Below the pieces are notes generated by a model that saw nothing but the letters and a program-made list of their open reading frames with translations, did not search any database and had not been told where the DNA came from. From assembly GCA_040768665.1 (NCBI GenBank), contig JAXGMN010000051.1, positions 1-64,000 of the forward strand: a stretch of 64,000 nt of DNA, given 5' to 3'. Origin of the DNA: JABWBD01 sp040768665 (GTDB lineage Bacteria > Planctomycetota > Planctomycetia > Pirellulales > Thermoguttaceae). Below, piece by piece: positions 18,301 through 26,789 of this stretch. The position numbers and the translations under genes were made by a program. Positions within the stretch are counted from its first letter, which is position 1. Every line of letters begins with the position of its first letter.

Positions 18301-21300
18301 CCACAGGCAGCCCCAGCTTCGCGCACCGCGCCAGCAAGTGGGCCAGTTGGGCATCGGCTCCGCGCCCCGGCATGTCCAGAGGAATGGTCTCGTGCGGCTT
18401 GCCTTCGAGGATCCGGCCGACGTAGTTCGTAGCGATATTTCCCGCTCCCATCTCGATGAAAATCCGCGCTCCCGCCTCGTACAGGCCCTCGATCTGCTCG
18501 ACGAACCGCACCGGGGTGGTGCACTGGCGGACCATCAAGTCGCGGATCGAGGCGGCATCGTCCGAAAACGCTTTTCCGGTCGCGCAACTGTAGACCGGGA
18601 TGTGAGGCGCGTGGATGTCCACCTGCTCCAGGTATTCCGCCGCACGGTCGGCCATCGGTTGGACCGCGGAAGTATGGAACGCCGCAGCGACGGGCAATCG
18701 GCGGGTTCGCAGCTTCCGCTTGGGTAGCTCCTCGATAGCCCGATCCACAGCCGCCGCGGGGCCGGCGATCACCGTGTGTTTCGGTGCATTGATGTTGGAA
18801 ACCTGGACAGGGATCTCCAACTCTTTCAGCGCCGCTTCGGCTGTCTCGCGGTCGGCGAAGACGGCTGCCATGGCGCCGGGGCGCTCTTGGCTCGTCTCCT
18901 TGGCGGCCTTACCCCGCAGAGCCGACACCTCGAGTAGTTCCTCCTCCGAAAGACAGCCGGCCACGTGCAAGGCGACGTATTCGCCGTGGCTGTTTCCCGC
19001 TGCGAAAGCAGGCTTGAGGTTGTAGCGGCGAAGCACGTCGAGGGCGAAAAGCCCGACGGCACTGAGGGCCGGCTGGGCCACCGATGTGTCCTCGAGCGCC
19101 GCTTCCTGTTGTTTGCGATCTGCCTCGTTGAACGCCGGAGGCGGGTAGATGTAGCTCGAAAGCGGCTGCTCGAAGAACCGTTCCAACAGCCAATCTGCCT
19201 TCTCGAATATGGAAAGCCCGTCCGGATGCAGCAGTAGGAGTTCCTTCAGCATATTCACGCACTGGGCTCCATGGCCCGGGACCACGAAACAGACCTGATC
19301 CTGGCGCTTCCCTTCCGAGGCTTCGAAGTAGACTCCGCTGGGTGATTCGAAATGGTCGGGGCGATCGGGACTGTCGGGAGAAACGGCATCCGTCTGCAAT
19401 GGCGGCGCGATCTGGGCCGCGGCCGTCTGCAATTTCTTGCGCAAATCGGTGTGGTCCGTGGCGACGATCCCCAGCCGGCATGGACGTGGCGCCGACGATC
19501 CGGAGGGAAACTTGTTGTCTTGATACACCGAGTAGGCCAACTGAGCCAAATCGACTCCGGGAGACTGCTCCAACTGTTTGTCGAGCTTTTGAAGCCTTTC
19601 CACCAGCTTCGTGCGGTCCGACTCGGCCCAGAAGAAGATCTCGGCCGGTCGGGGCGACAGGTTCAGCCGGGCGTCCGTGTAGTACTCTCCGGTGTACTCT
19701 TCAAGGACGGCGTGGAAATTCGTCCCGCCGAAACCGAACGCGCTGACGCCCGCTCGCCGCGGCTGCTCCGCGTCGCGGCGGATCCAGGGGCGGCTTTCGG
19801 AATTGACGTAGAACGGGCTCCGGGAGAAATCTACCTGGCTGTTGGGAGTCTCGACGTTGATCGTTGGCGGCAGGACCTTGTGCTTCAATGCCAGGACAGT
19901 CTTGATCAGGCCCGCAATCCCCGCGGTCGTCTTCGTGTGCCCGATCATCGACTTGACGGACCCCACGGCGCAGGAGTGGAGGGGGGCGCTCGCCTCCTGC
20001 CAGAGCGAGTCCAATGCTTCGATTTCGACCCGGTCTCCCACCGCCGTCCCCGTTCCGTGCGCTTCGATCAGGGAAAGGCTGGCCGGCGAGACACCGGCAT
20101 CTTCGTAAGCCCGTCGAAGCGTGAGCATTTGACCGGGGGCATGGGGGGCGGTCACGCTGCGGTTGCGGCCGTCGCTGCCGCAGCCGATTCCCCGAAGGAT
20201 CGCGTAGATCTTATCGCCCTCGCGCTCCGCGTCACGCAGCCGCTTCATCACGATCGCGGCCACCCCCTCGCCGAGCGCAATGCCGTCGGCGCGGTCGTCG
20301 AAGGGGCGAGGCTTTCCGGTGGGCGAAAGGGCATGGGTCTTCGAAAAGCTCATGTATCCCATGGGGTTGTTTGTGGCGTCGGCCCCGCCCACCAGAGCCA
20401 CGTCGCAGGTGTGCATCCGCAACTGCTCGACCGCCGTGTGCACCGCGGCCAGCGAAGCGGCACAAGCGGCGTCGACGACGAAGTTCGGCCCCGTCAGATC
20501 CAAATGGTTGGAGATCCTGCCGGCGATGAGATTGTTCAGGAACCCGGCAAAGGAGTCTTCGGTCCAGACCGGCAGCCGGGCCTCCATCGAGCGGAGCACC
20601 TGGTCCCGGACTTCCGGCGACAGCTCGTCGGCGGCCTCGGCCAACCGCTGCCGGAGCATGGTGCGGAAACCGTAGGCCATGCCCAACGCGTGAGGGCCGG
20701 CGACGCCGAAGATGACCGCGGTCCGGTCGCGCGGGCAATTCCGCTCGAAATAGCCGGCGTCTTCAAGCGCCCGCCAGGCGACTTCCAAGGAGAGCAACTG
20801 GATCGGCTCGATGCTTCTCAGGCTGTTGGGCGGAATCCGGTACTTGAACGGATCGAAGACCACCTCGCCCAGGAAAGCGCCCCACTTCGAGTAGATCTGG
20901 TCGGGGGCCAGCCGGTCTTCGTTGTAGAATACGCTCGTGTCCCAGCGGTCGTCGGGGACCTCGCGGACGGCGTCGAATTTCTGCAAGATGTTCTGCCAGT
21001 ATTCTTTGGGGCTCTCGCTCTCCGGCAGTAGGCAACTCATGCCGACGATCGCCAGCGGCTCACCTGGTTCCTTGACTCGCACGTCGGTGGGCTCGCCACG
21101 TCTGTCTTCAACAAACTGCTTCAGCATTTCCACACTTCCGCGGCACATATCGCTGTGCAACTCCGCCATCGCCTGAGGTTTGTCTCGCAGCGTAGCCACC
21201 TCGCCAATCATGTACATTCCCTCGCGGCGCTGATCCTCGACAGAAACCTCGACCAGGTCGCCCGACCGATCGACCCCGGCGCCCTCCGCGACCCGCTTCA

Positions 21301-23293
21301 ATCCCTTCGAAGCGAGGCGCAACCGGCCGAGATTGAGCAATTCGAGCTGCAAACGGGTCTGGTCGGCATCGACGGTGGTCGCGGCCAGCTCACGCTTCCG
21401 TGCCAGAAACTCCTCGGCGAACGGGGTCAGCGAACAGCGCGAAGCGTGGCCCACGCCGGATTCCAGCAGGACGGTCTCCCGGCAGGCAACCGCCTGCCGT
21501 AGGAACTCCTCGGTCACCGCGCCCACGGCAACGGCTTCGGGGGTCATCACGTAGGCGGTGCCCACGAGCACGCCGATTTTCATCCCCCGAGCGACCAACC
21601 CCGCGGCAATCGCCCCGACCATTGCTGCGGAAAGCCGATCGTGAATTCCTCCTGCGAATAGGACCTGGATCTTCGAGGGCTCCTTGACTTCCGCTCGCAG
21701 TAGCACCTCGATGGCCGAACTCCAAAGCGTGAAGCTGCTCCGCGGGCCGACGTGGCCGCCGCATTCCCTGCCTTCGAAGATGAACTTGCAGGCCCCGTCG
21801 CGGAGAGAAGCTTCCAACAGCCCGGGCGAAGGCATATGCAGGTACGTGGAGATGCCCAGAGCTTCCAGTTCGGCTGCCTGACTGGGTCGTCCCCCGGCAA
21901 TCACGGCGAAGCGAGGTCGTACCTGGCGGACCACTTCCATCTGTTCAGCCCGAAGTTGGTCGGGAAGGAAACCCAGCAGGCCCACGCCCCAGGGCCGGTC
22001 GGCAAACTGACGCTTGGTCTGCTCGAGAATGCTCTCAACCTCAGGCTTGCGCAGCATGGCCAGCGCAATCGTAGGTAGCCCGCCATTTCGTGCAACCGCG
22101 TCGGCGAACGCCGCCGTATCACTTACGCGGGTCATCGGCCCCTGCACCACCGGGTATCGTGTGCCATGTTGCTCCGCCAACGGCGCCCCCTCGTCCAACG
22201 CCCTTTGTGACAACGCCAGTCGCACGTTCTCGCCCATTGCCTTGCGAAAAGCGGCGAGAATGCAGCCGGTGGTGACTTGCTTTTTCGCGTAACCCGAGGC
22301 GAAAGCAATCTCTTCGCCCAAAGGCACGAGCGTTGTCATCCGGCCGTCTTCCTCGGAGTCTGGCTGCAGCAGCGCCTCGCGCAAGGGCTCGACCCACGGC
22401 TCCCCCGCCTGTTGTCGCTTGGCAAGTTGAGCGAGCGTCTGACGGCCCGACCGGCTGAAGAAACGATAGGCATGGTGGCGGTCGCCGATCAGCACGGTCT
22501 CGCTGCCGTCGAGTCGCTCCCAGCACTTCCGGTGGGTGCCGGTCAGCGGGGATTCCTTCGCCAGCCACAATTGTTCAGAAATCACCACGCCACGGGCGCC
22601 GGCCAACACCGCGGCAGCCGCGGTGTGTTCGCTGATGCCCCCGCGAACCCAGTACGGGATGTTCAGACGCCCATGCAGGCGTTGCAGAAGCACGAAACTC
22701 GCTTGTGCGCCGACCCGGCCGCCCGATTCTTGACCCTTCACGACCACCCCGTCAAAGCCCGCCTGCTGGGCAGCCAGCGAGTCGTCCACGCTATAGACTT
22801 CCGCGATGACGCGTTCGGCGAGATCTCGAGCCTGTCGAAGCGCTTCCTCCAAGTCGTGTTCCCGAAAATCCAGCCCTGCCAAGAGCAGCACGGGCCAGGG
22901 GTCGGGTGATGAAAAAGCGGGCTGGCCCCGCAAGACCTTGCATGTTCGCTCCAGCAACCCGCTATTACTTGCGGGCCCTGTCCCCTTTTTCGTCAGGCCA
23001 CGCCTGGGGTCGACGCGCAGAGTGTTCAGCGCCCTTGGAAAGCGATCGGCTTGACCCAATACATCCCACGCAACCCCCCAATTGGAACACGCACCCTGGG
23101 CATCACGCTTCAGCATCCCGAGGGCCTTAGCCCGGTCTTCCCAAGAGTGAGCGACCCCCAGGTCGAGCAGTCCAGTCGCTCCTGACCGAACCGCGGCCAC
23201 GGCCAACTGGGCGTTGCAGACATGAGGCGGCGTGATCACCAGGATTGCCCCGAGATCTTCGCCACGGATGGTTGTTGGGATTTCCCGAGACAT
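15329..23293 (-). CDS. PKS1: PUFA-synthase-like megasynthase, (ER-like)-ER-KS-AT-ACP-KR
   Basis: The 2654-aa protein starts at ATG 23293, with AAGGTGG upstream as ribosome-binding site; a GTG lies 9 bp earlier. Residues ~1-370 form a TIM-barrel segment resembling nitronate monooxygenase. Residues ~380-720 form a second, fuller one (YPVVQGPMTRVSD, FEGRECGGHVGP) like FabK/PfaD flavin enoyl reductases. A ketosynthase follows (~744-1200; Cys944, His1079, His1119), then an acyltransferase (~1330-1660; Ser1435 in GNSHGEY, His1540 in AAAFHT). One acyl carrier protein carries Ser2007 in LGIDSIKR, and a ketoreductase (TGGARGI ~2368, Tyr2562 in TDYGAAN) ends the chain. PUFA synthases usually have tandem ACPs; I see one. 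A palindromic repeat encodes residues ~100-129 in frame. The product is probably a reduced or partly unsaturated long acyl chain, by inference. Confidence 0.9.
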   Translation of the reverse strand: MSREIPTTIRGEDLGAILVITPPHVCNAQLAVAAVRSGATGLLDLGVAHSWEDRAKALGMLKRDAQGACSNWGVAWDVLGQADRFPRALNTLRVDPRRGLTKKGTGPASNSGLLERTCKVLRGQPAFSSPDPWPVLLLAGLDFREHDLEEALRQARDLAERVIAEVYSVDDSLAAQQAGFDGVVVKGQESGGRVGAQASFVLLQRLHGRLNIPYWVRGGISEHTAAAAVLAGARGVVISEQLWLAKESPLTGTHRKCWERLDGSETVLIGDRHHAYRFFSRSGRQTLAQLAKRQQAGEPWVEPLREALLQPDSEEDGRMTTLVPLGEEIAFASGYAKKQVTTGCILAAFRKAMGENVRLALSQRALDEGAPLAEQHGTRYPVVQGPMTRVSDTAAFADAVARNGGLPTIALAMLRKPEVESILEQTKRQFADRPWGVGLLGFLPDQLRAEQMEVVRQVRPRFAVIAGGRPSQAAELEALGISTYLHMPSPGLLEASLRDGACKFIFEGRECGGHVGPRSSFTLWSSAIEVLLRAEVKEPSKIQVLFAGGIHDRLSAAMVGAIAAGLVARGMKIGVLVGTAYVMTPEAVAVGAVTEEFLRQAVACRETVLLESGVGHASRCSLTPFAEEFLARKRELAATTVDADQTRLQLELLNLGRLRLASKGLKRVAEGAGVDRSGDLVEVSVEDQRREGMYMIGEVATLRDKPQAMAELHSDMCRGSVEMLKQFVEDRRGEPTDVRVKEPGEPLAIVGMSCLLPESESPKEYWQNILQKFDAVREVPDDRWDTSVFYNEDRLAPDQIYSKWGAFLGEVVFDPFKYRIPPNSLRSIEPIQLLSLEVAWRALEDAGYFERNCPRDRTAVIFGVAGPHALGMAYGFRTMLRQRLAEAADELSPEVRDQVLRSMEARLPVWTEDSFAGFLNNLIAGRISNHLDLTGPNFVVDAACAASLAAVHTAVEQLRMHTCDVALVGGADATNNPMGYMSFSKTHALSPTGKPRPFDDRADGIALGEGVAAIVMKRLRDAEREGDKIYAILRGIGCGSDGRNRSVTAPHAPGQMLTLRRAYEDAGVSPASLSLIEAHGTGTAVGDRVEIEALDSLWQEASAPLHSCAVGSVKSMIGHTKTTAGIAGLIKTVLALKHKVLPPTINVETPNSQVDFSRSPFYVNSESRPWIRRDAEQPRRAGVSAFGFGGTNFHAVLEEYTGEYYTDARLNLSPRPAEIFFWAESDRTKLVERLQKLDKQLEQSPGVDLAQLAYSVYQDNKFPSGSSAPRPCRLGIVATDHTDLRKKLQTAAAQIAPPLQTDAVSPDSPDRPDHFESPSGVYFEASEGKRQDQVCFVVPGHGAQCVNMLKELLLLHPDGLSIFEKADWLLERFFEQPLSSYIYPPPAFNEADRKQQEAALEDTSVAQPALSAVGLFALDVLRRYNLKPAFAAGNSHGEYVALHVAGCLSEEELLEVSALRGKAAKETSQERPGAMAAVFADRETAEAALKELEIPVQVSNINAPKHTVIAGPAAAVDRAIEELPKRKLRTRRLPVAAAFHTSAVQPMADRAAEYLEQVDIHAPHIPVYSCATGKAFSDDAASIRDLMVRQCTTPVRFVEQIEGLYEAGARIFIEMGAGNIATNYVGRILEGKPHETIPLDMPGRGADAQLAHLLARCAKLGLPVALDAWFAGRGLVAQSTAEYLAACHEKTKPMPTHWIVNPQCARQADAPIAFNGSTNPPLAQGHHAMTATHSHRSNDSAAPSKPQASNGTTSRIAASTLFQPADGKNAFSGGAVPSSGSKPGGSGEAVIEAGAAAPEFAVTAEAAPAPVSTDTVTTFQGHMSEWLKLQRHQLRVMERFLSVQEQMLQLPGSRPSAPGSRRANPAPVVLPAACRPAEQEAAPQTAAPRPRVVPTPVLRDIAPMAGTPSGTAERSVRNGHAPAQQFDPQRAVPKEEKTSQPALGRPTVTAVANRREPTADEIPSTHEVASKEQFREELLKAASERTGYPVEMLDENLLMEADLGIDSIKRIEIFSELKGHFVFFQYKKRTEEEILNAFTSLKTLDDIVQAYERERTEYLTFLGKGEAPEGDSPGPLVDTTEENLAETGEEIQQVNPKQGDAPTAAVRSASVAHPHISSEPEAVGRFLVRVKDSPLEDGHTEAKSVLPAGQAMLVLGGLTGSEAMLSHFEQPICHVTPGRKAARLDKDRYQVDFASPASLKKLHEQLRSDGIRIGGIVNLLGLIEPFVEPGPSGQDTALELTTWLLNIAKEFETEILESAKHGGGRLINVTSMGGQFGLGAQGPIPLAQAATVGFCKSLKHEWPEVRVKNIDLALHLEPQYLLSSLAAEMFAADDEIEVGLGEKGRRTVEIVADDLTPDRLRPLDLSGDSVIVVTGGARGITAEITKALAGKYRCRFVLVGRSPEPHDEPADTRACGDEVALKRYLIEQAGQSQQPAKPAEISRQIRRILRERELRRNLDVLRGSGATIDYRPLDICDSDALASLIDEIYRHYGRIDGVIHGAGVIEDKRIADKSPEALARVMRTKIDGANVLARKLDGRSLKFFYLFSSVAGRFGNRGQTDYGAANEYLNKLADQLQAQWSARVVAINWGPWDRGFVGPHLAELFSRHNIHVMPAEQGVECFLREIEAQDTAAAEILIGCNVREMQSYARGDFR
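22907..22995. repeat. Family B palindromic repeat, copy B1, inside the PKS1 gene
   Basis: Left end TGATGAAAAAGCGGGCTGGC, right end GGGCCCTGTCCCCTTTTTCGTCA, with CCGCAAG and CTTGCGG as inner arms. It is a diverged relative of the intergenic copies at 25210, 43611, 51810 and 57073. It is translated in frame as residues ~100-129 of PKS1. Confidence 0.85.
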
Positions 23294-23733
23294 GGTTTCC
23301 ACCTTTTTGCAAGGTTAGCTTGCTACTAGTTGTGTATGGCGAAAATGTTGGCCGGCCCGTCACCGACCCACCCCCGGTGGGGTAGATAGTGCAGGTTTGG
23401 CGCCTATGCAACACGTACCTCAGGACTACTGGTTCCAGGCTATTTCCGAACTCTCGACCATTAAACAACTTGCGCCGCCTTCCCGTCCGTGCAACACCCC
23501 GTGGTGCGTTGCGTGGAACCAAACTCGTTGCGACCGTGGGCGAATTAGGCGAATTATATGGACCCTATGGCATCATCGCCTAATTTCAACTCCTTGCACC
23601 CCTTGACCACCCAATCCTTCCGCCCTAGATTCAGCGCGTGTAAGAAATCGGATTTCCTATCGCTTTTCCTGTCAGTCGCGCAAGTGCGTCGTCCTCTTTG
23701 CACAACTTTGCCTCGCGGCTCGCGGCCCGACTT
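23294..23733. other. Divergent promoter region between PKS1 and a membrane-protein gene
   Basis: This 440-bp gap separates divergent genes and must hold both promoters. It has lower GC than its surroundings around 23400-23660. I see one reasonable sigma-70-like promoter toward the right and no confident element toward PKS1. No RNA gene or riboswitch is recognisable. Confidence 0.55.
23603..23631 (+). promoter_or_regulatory. Possible sigma-70-type promoter for the membrane-protein gene
   Basis: TTGACC (23603-23608) and TAGATT (23626-23631) are separated by 17 bp, about 100 bp before the ATG at 23734. Planctomycete promoters are poorly defined, so this is only a sequence match. Confidence 0.3.
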
Positions 23734-25167
23734 ATGTTGACCTTCCTGTCGCTCTCCTACCTGGCCCTGCCCTATTTGGCGCTTGCCTGCGGTTGGCTGT
23801 GGTGGCCCTACGCGACGGTCGTAGGATTGGTCGTTCTCGCGGGGCTGGCTTCGACGTATTGGATGCTCGACCGTCAGCCTCTTGAGCTGCCACCGTCGAA
23901 CCGCAACGGGGTCAATCCCGTCTTTATCGCCGCGATCACCGCAGGGCTGCTTTACCTGAGCGGAGTGGGCGGATTGGGCTACCAGCAACCCGGCGATTGG
24001 ATCAAGCACAACGCCGTGCTGCACGATCTGACCGTCAACGACTGGCCGGTCCAATACGTTGACGTTCCTGGTGTGCCACAAGGCCGTTACCTGACCTACT
24101 ACATCGCCTACTACCTGCCGGCAGCCGTCGTGGGACGGATTGTCGGCCTGGTCGGGGCCCACTTGGCCTTGGCCGCCTGGACCTACTGCGGGCTGTTGCT
24201 GACCGCCGCCTGGATCGGGCGCCTGCTCGGAAGCCGCTCCTGGCTGCTCTGGGCCGGCTGGTTCGCCCTCAGCGGGATGGATGCGCTGGGCGTGGCAGTG
24301 CGAGGTGGCGGCGATTGGACGTTCCTGGAATGGTGGGCCGCTTTAGGGCAATATTCCTCGAACGCCAGCTTGTTGGTCTGGGTGCCCCAGCACGCGCTGC
24401 CGGGCTGGATTGCGACCGCGGTGATCGTCGATCACGCCGAACGCCGGCGCGATCTCGCTTCGGCCGGGTTTGCCGCGGCACTGACAGGGCTGTGGTCTCC
24501 TTTTGTCACGATCGGGCTGGTCCCCCTGGCCGTCGTGATCCTGCTCCGCGGCCGCTTGCGGACCGCACTCAGTCTACAGAACCTGGTGGCCTCGCCCGTA
24601 ATCCTGCTAATATGCGTGGCGTATCTCGCTTCCGTCGAACGGGGCCAGGTTCCCAACCAATGGAACATTACCTGGTACGACTGGCACTGGTTTCTGAAAA
24701 TGTTGCCGCTGTTCTGGCTGCTGGAGTTCGGGGTCTACGCAATTCTGCTCTATCCGTCGATTCGATCCGAAGACCAGCGCCCGCCGGGAGCATCCTGGAA
24801 TCGTGCGTGGTTCTGGATGGCCGTGGCGACGCTCACGGTGCTTCCCCTTTACCGAATCGGAATTCTGAACGACTTGGTGATGCGAGCCTCGATTCCCTCG
24901 CTTTTCGTGTTCTGGATTCTCGTGCTCCGGTTGATTTCCTCGGCCGGCATCCGCTCGGACCAGTGGCGAGGGTCGCTGCTGTTGGCTTGCCTGTTTGTCG
25001 GTGCGATCCAGCCGTTTTATCAGTTTGCCGTCCAGGCAAGCGGCACGCCGCGACATCCGGGCTTTGCCGGCGGCAGCCCGCAGGTGACCATTGCTCGGGT
25101 TCCGGAGAAGTTTCTCCCGCAGTACCTGGCCGGGCCGACTCTTCTTCCGGCATCTCGCGCGCCGTGA
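23734..25167 (+). CDS. Polytopic membrane protein of unknown function (possible GT-C-like)
   Basis: The protein is 477 aa from ATG 23734; a TTG 36 bp earlier is an alternative. It has about ten to twelve hydrophobic segments spread over its length, starting LTFLSLSYLALPYLALACGW. The loop after segment three carries GDWIKHNAVLHDLTVNDWPV and GRYLTYYIAYYLPAAVVGR. That arrangement, an acidic residue in the first large external loop of a polytopic protein, recalls GT-C glycosyltransferases that use polyprenyl-linked sugars. I cannot identify a family, so the enzymatic idea stays tentative. It is transcribed divergently from the megasynthase operon and followed by a hairpin repeat. Confidence 0.7.
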   Translation: MLTFLSLSYLALPYLALACGWLWWPYATVVGLVVLAGLASTYWMLDRQPLELPPSNRNGVNPVFIAAITAGLLYLSGVGGLGYQQPGDWIKHNAVLHDLTVNDWPVQYVDVPGVPQGRYLTYYIAYYLPAAVVGRIVGLVGAHLALAAWTYCGLLLTAAWIGRLLGSRSWLLWAGWFALSGMDALGVAVRGGGDWTFLEWWAALGQYSSNASLLVWVPQHALPGWIATAVIVDHAERRRDLASAGFAAALTGLWSPFVTIGLVPLAVVILLRGRLRTALSLQNLVASPVILLICVAYLASVERGQVPNQWNITWYDWHWFLKMLPLFWLLEFGVYAILLYPSIRSEDQRPPGASWNRAWFWMAVATLTVLPLYRIGILNDLVMRASIPSLFVFWILVLRLISSAGIRSDQWRGSLLLACLFVGAIQPFYQFAVQASGTPRHPGFAGGSPQVTIARVPEKFLPQYLAGPTLLPASRAP

Positions 25168-25209
25168 GCAGATCGGCAACTCGAACGTAGCAAAACAGAG
25201 GGCTGCGGT

Positions 25210-25312
25210 GGGCTGATAAAGACTTGATAAAAACGGGGACAGTAACCAATAGCGGTTTAGCCAGAGCGACCACACAAGATGTTGCGGAGCCAGTCCCCGT
25301 TTTTATCAGCCC
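25210..25312. repeat. Family B palindromic repeat, copy B2
   Basis: Outer arms GGGCTGATAAA and TTTATCAGCCC, and inner ends AAAAACGGGGACAG and GAGCCAGTCCCCGTTTTT, lie 43 bp after the membrane-protein gene. The left inner arm is more degenerate than in other copies. It could also serve as a transcription terminator. Confidence 0.88.
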
Positions 25313-25446
25313 AGGGCTGCGGCGACGGTGCCGGCCTCCTTCTCATGCGGACCAAACCCATGACGCAGGAACGATTACGCCGCCCAAGGCCGTCGGCAAC
25401 TTGTCAGGCCGCGTACGATACATTGACATCCCAGGAGCAGCGGCCG

Positions 25447-26338
25447 ATGCACGTCGCGATTACCGGATCACGGGGCTTGGTGGGCTCGGCACTGGTGGTT
25501 GCTCTCGAGGCGGCCGGCCATCGAACGCTGCGCGTAGTTCGCGGAACTGCCGACGCCGGCCAGTCGTCTTGGGACCCGGCGCGAGGAACCGTCGACACCG
25601 CGGCGATGGAAGGCATCGACGCGATGGTCCACCTGACCAGGGCGAGAATACCGCGGCACGGTGGACAGAGTCGCGGAAGGAGCAGATCATCGGAGCCGTG
25701 TCGAGGGCACCCGGCTGCTCTGCGAGGCATTGACCGGGATGCAACGACCACCCCGGGTCGTCCTGTCCGCCTCGGCAATCGGCTACTACGGCAACCGTGG
25801 CAACGAAATCCTGGACGAACAGAGCAGCCCCGGTAGCGGTTTCCTGGCCGAGACGGCCCGCGATTGGGAGGCTGCCACGCAGCCGGCCGTCGACGGCGGG
25901 GTCCGGGTCGTCCTGCTACGTTTCGGACTGATTCTCTCTGCCCGCGGCGGGGCGCTTCCGCTCATGCTCACCCCCTTCCGCCTTGGGGCCGGCGGGCGGC
26001 TCGGCGACGGACAGCAGTTCTGGAGCTGGATTTCCCTTCCGGATGCCATCGGTGCCATGCTCCATGCATTGGAGATTGACCAACTCCGTGGGCCGGTGAA
26101 CGTGGTCGCGCCGGAGCCTGTGACAAACCAGCAGTTCACCAAGACGCTGGGCCGCGTATTGTCCCGACCGACGATCCTGCCTGTGCCGCGCTTCGCAGCG
26201 AGGATCGCGTTGGGGGAGATGGCCGACGAACTGATGTTCTCCAGCGCCCGCGTCCTACCGGCGCGGCTTGGCCAAACCGGCTACCCCTTTTCCCATCCGA
26301 CGCTGGAATCGGCGCTGACCGATCTGCTGAAAAAGTAA
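25447..26338 (+). pseudogene. TIGR01777-family (YfcH/SulA-like) NAD-dependent epimerase, broken by two frame changes
   Basis: The gene begins at ATG 25447 with the Rossmann motif ITGSRGLVGSALV and runs to AMVHLT near 25638. The family motif GENTAARWTESRKEQIIG continues in a second frame from about 25641. SRVEGTRLLCEAL and the rest (SASAIGYYGNRG, RFGLILSARGGAL, FWSWISLPDAIGAM, GPVNVVAPEP) continue in a third frame from about 25695 to 26338. Each junction equals a one-base loss or two-base gain. Everything else matches the family at its usual length of ~297 residues, so this is either a young pseudogene or two sequencing or assembly errors. Confidence 0.82.
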
Positions 26339-26368
26339 CGTCAAACCGCGGCAGGCCTCCGGTGGCCG

Positions 26369-26602
26369 TCAAAGATGTTCCGATACCAGCTTCACGATGC
26401 TCGCCTCATCGGGAAATGAGCCTGTATCGAGCTTCGAGTAAACGAGGACACCGTCAAACGAGATTTCGAAACAGCCGCCGCTGGACGGAACCAGCGTGAG
26501 CCCTTCGAGACGTTGCTTGTGGGTTGTCAAGATTTTGGCCGCCAAACTGACGGCCTTGGGCTCGTAGTTTCAAGCGGCACAGTAGCGAAGTTCGATCTTC
26601 AT
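26369..26602 (-). CDS. Rdx/SelW-family selenoprotein, selenocysteine at in-frame TGA codon 11
   Basis: Reading from ATG 26602 to a TGA stop at 26371-26369 gives 77 residues if codon 11 (TGA, 26572-26570) is selenocysteine: MKIELRYCAAU, then NYEPKAVSLAAKIL. The rest fits the Rdx (SelW/SelT/SelH) thioredoxin-like fold closely: CxxU at residues 8-11 followed by NY.P.A, LVPSSGGCFEISFDG, and SKLDTGSFP before a C-terminal helix. Fourteen bases after the TGA, GGCCG (26555-26551) pairs with CGGCC (26541-26537) around a nine-base loop, in the place expected for a bacterial SECIS. Family members are redox proteins of uncertain substrate, and most bacterial homologues carry Cys here. The gene converges with the epimerase pseudogene. 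Confidence 0.82.
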
Positions 26603-26675
26603 ATCGAGCTTTCCCTCAGAGTTTACGGTGGCGCTGAACAAACGCGACAGAACTTCGGACGCCGTTGCCGGGACA

Positions 26676-26759
26676 AACCGGGGACCGGCTCATTTTGGGG
26701 AGTCTTTGGAGCAAAATGTGCCCGTCCCCCTCTCCTCGCGAGGTCTTGGGATAGCCTCT
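26676..26759. repeat. Family A palindromic repeat, copy A3 (degenerate left arm)
   Basis: It contains GGGGACCGGCTCATTTTG, the GGAGTCTTTGGAGCAAAATG centre, CCCGTCCCC and the right outer arm CTTGGGATAGCCTC. The left outer arm is largely lost. It lies between the selenoprotein and xseA genes. Confidence 0.85.
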
Positions 26760-26789
26760 ACGCGATTCTTAGACCTGAGGCGACAAATG

